The notes under the pieces were generated by a model. It did not search any database. It saw only the letters and a program-made list of their open reading frames with translations, and was not told the origin of the DNA. Made by a program: the position numbers and the translations under genes. From Treponema sp. (GTDB lineage: Bacteria > Spirochaetota > Spirochaetia > Treponematales > Breznakiellaceae): a stretch of DNA of 6,129 nt. The stretch is from the NCBI GenBank assembly GCA_031281685.1, contig JAITFA010000175.1:1-6129 (forward strand), given 5' to 3'. Below, piece by piece: positions 5,371 through 6,129 of the stretch; the stretch's first letter is position 1; each line of letters begins with the position of its first letter.

Positions 5371-6129
5371 TTAGTAGTCCATACCACCCATGCCGCCCAT
5401 ACCGCCACCACCGGGCATGGCGGGCGCTTCCTTCTTCTCAGGAATGTCTGTGATGGCACATTCTGTGGTGAGCAGGAGGCTGGCAATCGAAGCCGCGTTC
5501 TGCAACGCAGAGCGGGTTACCTTAGCGGGATCGATGATACCGGCTTTCACCATATCGACCCATTCCATCTTTGCGGCGTCAAAGCCAATGCCGGACTTTT
5601 CAGACTTGGCTTTGTCAGCAATGACCGCGCCGTCAACCCCGGCGTTTTCCGCGATCTGGCGGATAGGCTCCTCAAGGGCGCGGTTCACAATCTTGAAGCC
5701 CACCTTCTCGTCGTCGGTGAGACCTTTGGTGTCGGCCTTGTCCAGCGCGATAGCCGCCTGAATCAGGGCAATCTCGCCGCCGGGGACTATGCCCTCCTCA
5801 ATGGCTGCGCGGGTTGCGGAAAGCGCGTCCTCAACGCGGTGCTTCTTCTCTTTAAGCTCAACCTCAGTGGCTGCGCCTACGTTGATGACTGCAACGCCAC
5901 CCGCCAGTTTTGCGAGACGTTCCTGCAATTTCTCACGATCATAGTCAGACGTGGTGTCCTCAATGAGCGCTTTGATCTGGCTAATCCGGTCCTTGATCTC
6001 GTTCTCTTTACCCGCCCCGTTGATGATCGTGGTATTGTCCTTGTCGATCTTGATGGTCTTGGCCCGGCCAAGCTGGGATATCTCGGTGTTTTCGAGCTTG
6101 AGTCCCAGTTCTTCGGTGATGACCTCGCC
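5371..6129 (-). CDS. groEL: Chaperonin GroEL (60 kDa), C-terminal 252 residues
   Basis: Subunit of the tetradecameric ATP-driven folding chamber that works with GroES in the cytoplasm. The frame is open from the right edge to TAA 5373-5371. The fragment begins at the equivalent of E. coli residue 298 in the apical domain and continues through the intermediate and equatorial domains. Diagnostic segments are [21 protein letters not shown] (fragment residues 60-80), KVEDA-type [14 protein letters not shown] with the ATPase aspartate at 101 (E. coli Asp398), [11 protein letters not shown] and the flexible tail of GGM repeats ending in MDY. One conserved ATP-site glycine is changed: VPGGE at 115-119 where nearly all relatives have VPGGG or VAGGG (E. 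coli Gly416). About 297 N-terminal residues and any groES lie outside the window. It converges on the acyl-CoA synthetase. Confidence 0.97.
   Translation of the reverse strand, partial: GEVITEELGLKLENTEISQLGRAKTIKIDKDNTTIINGAGKENEIKDRISQIKALIEDTTSDYDREKLQERLAKLAGGVAVINVGAATEVELKEKKHRVEDALSATRAAIEEGIVPGGEIALIQAAIALDKADTKGLTDDEKVGFKIVNRALEEPIRQIAENAGVDGAVIADKAKSEKSGIGFDAAKMEWVDMVKAGIIDPAKVTRSALQNAASIASLLLTTECAITDIPEKKEAPAMPGGGGMGGMGGMDY

Noticed and set aside
5389..5405. Short GGC/CAT-type tandem repeats at the groEL end.
   Set aside because: They encode the normal GGM tail of GroEL rather than a separate repeat element.
4563..5486. A 307-codon open frame on the minus strand opposite the acyl-CoA synthetase.
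   Set aside because: It lies antisense to clear AMP-binding motifs, crosses the bidirectional terminator and enters groEL in another frame; its translation resembles no family.

Overview
The window reads as ordinary chromosomal DNA from a free-living or gut bacterium with roughly balanced base composition. It carries five protein genes. All five reading frames are intact; the first and last genes run off the window edges. The mix of a long-form phosphoglucose isomerase, a cyanobacterial/plant-like ADP-glucose pyrophosphorylase, a stand-alone ArgR and a compact AMP-forming acyl-CoA synthetase made me think of a spirochaete of the Treponema type. That is an impression from protein resemblance, not a demonstration.

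Layout from left to right. Positions 1-1271 (minus) hold glucose-6-phosphate isomerase (pgi), missing its C-terminus. Positions 1272-1387 hold the pgi promoter and a possible argR terminator. Positions 1388-1861 (minus) hold an ArgR-family arginine regulator that very probably starts at a TTG codon. Positions 1862-2074 hold the argR promoter, a candidate ARG box and the glgC terminator. Positions 2075-3346 (minus) hold ADP-glucose pyrophosphorylase (glgC). Positions 3347-3593 are a divergent intergenic region with a strong glgC promoter and a structured glgC leader. Positions 3594-5282 (plus) hold an AMP-forming long-chain acyl-CoA synthetase. Positions 5283-5370 hold a bidirectional terminator and a second hairpin between convergent genes. 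Positions 5371-6129 (minus) hold the C-terminal 252 residues of the chaperonin GroEL.

The genes look individually transcribed. glgC, argR and pgi each have a recognisable sigma-70-type promoter; glgC ends in a good terminator, and argR may. Functionally, pgi (glucose-6-P/fructose-6-P) and glgC (ADP-glucose for glycogen) belong to the same carbon-storage branch, with the arginine regulator lying between them. Acyl-CoA synthetase and GroEL are housekeeping neighbours. I see no mobile element, CRISPR array, tRNA or rRNA, and no evidence of a new multi-gene system. The points worth a second look are regulatory (argR start and operator, glgC leader) and a few unusual residues in ArgR and GroEL.
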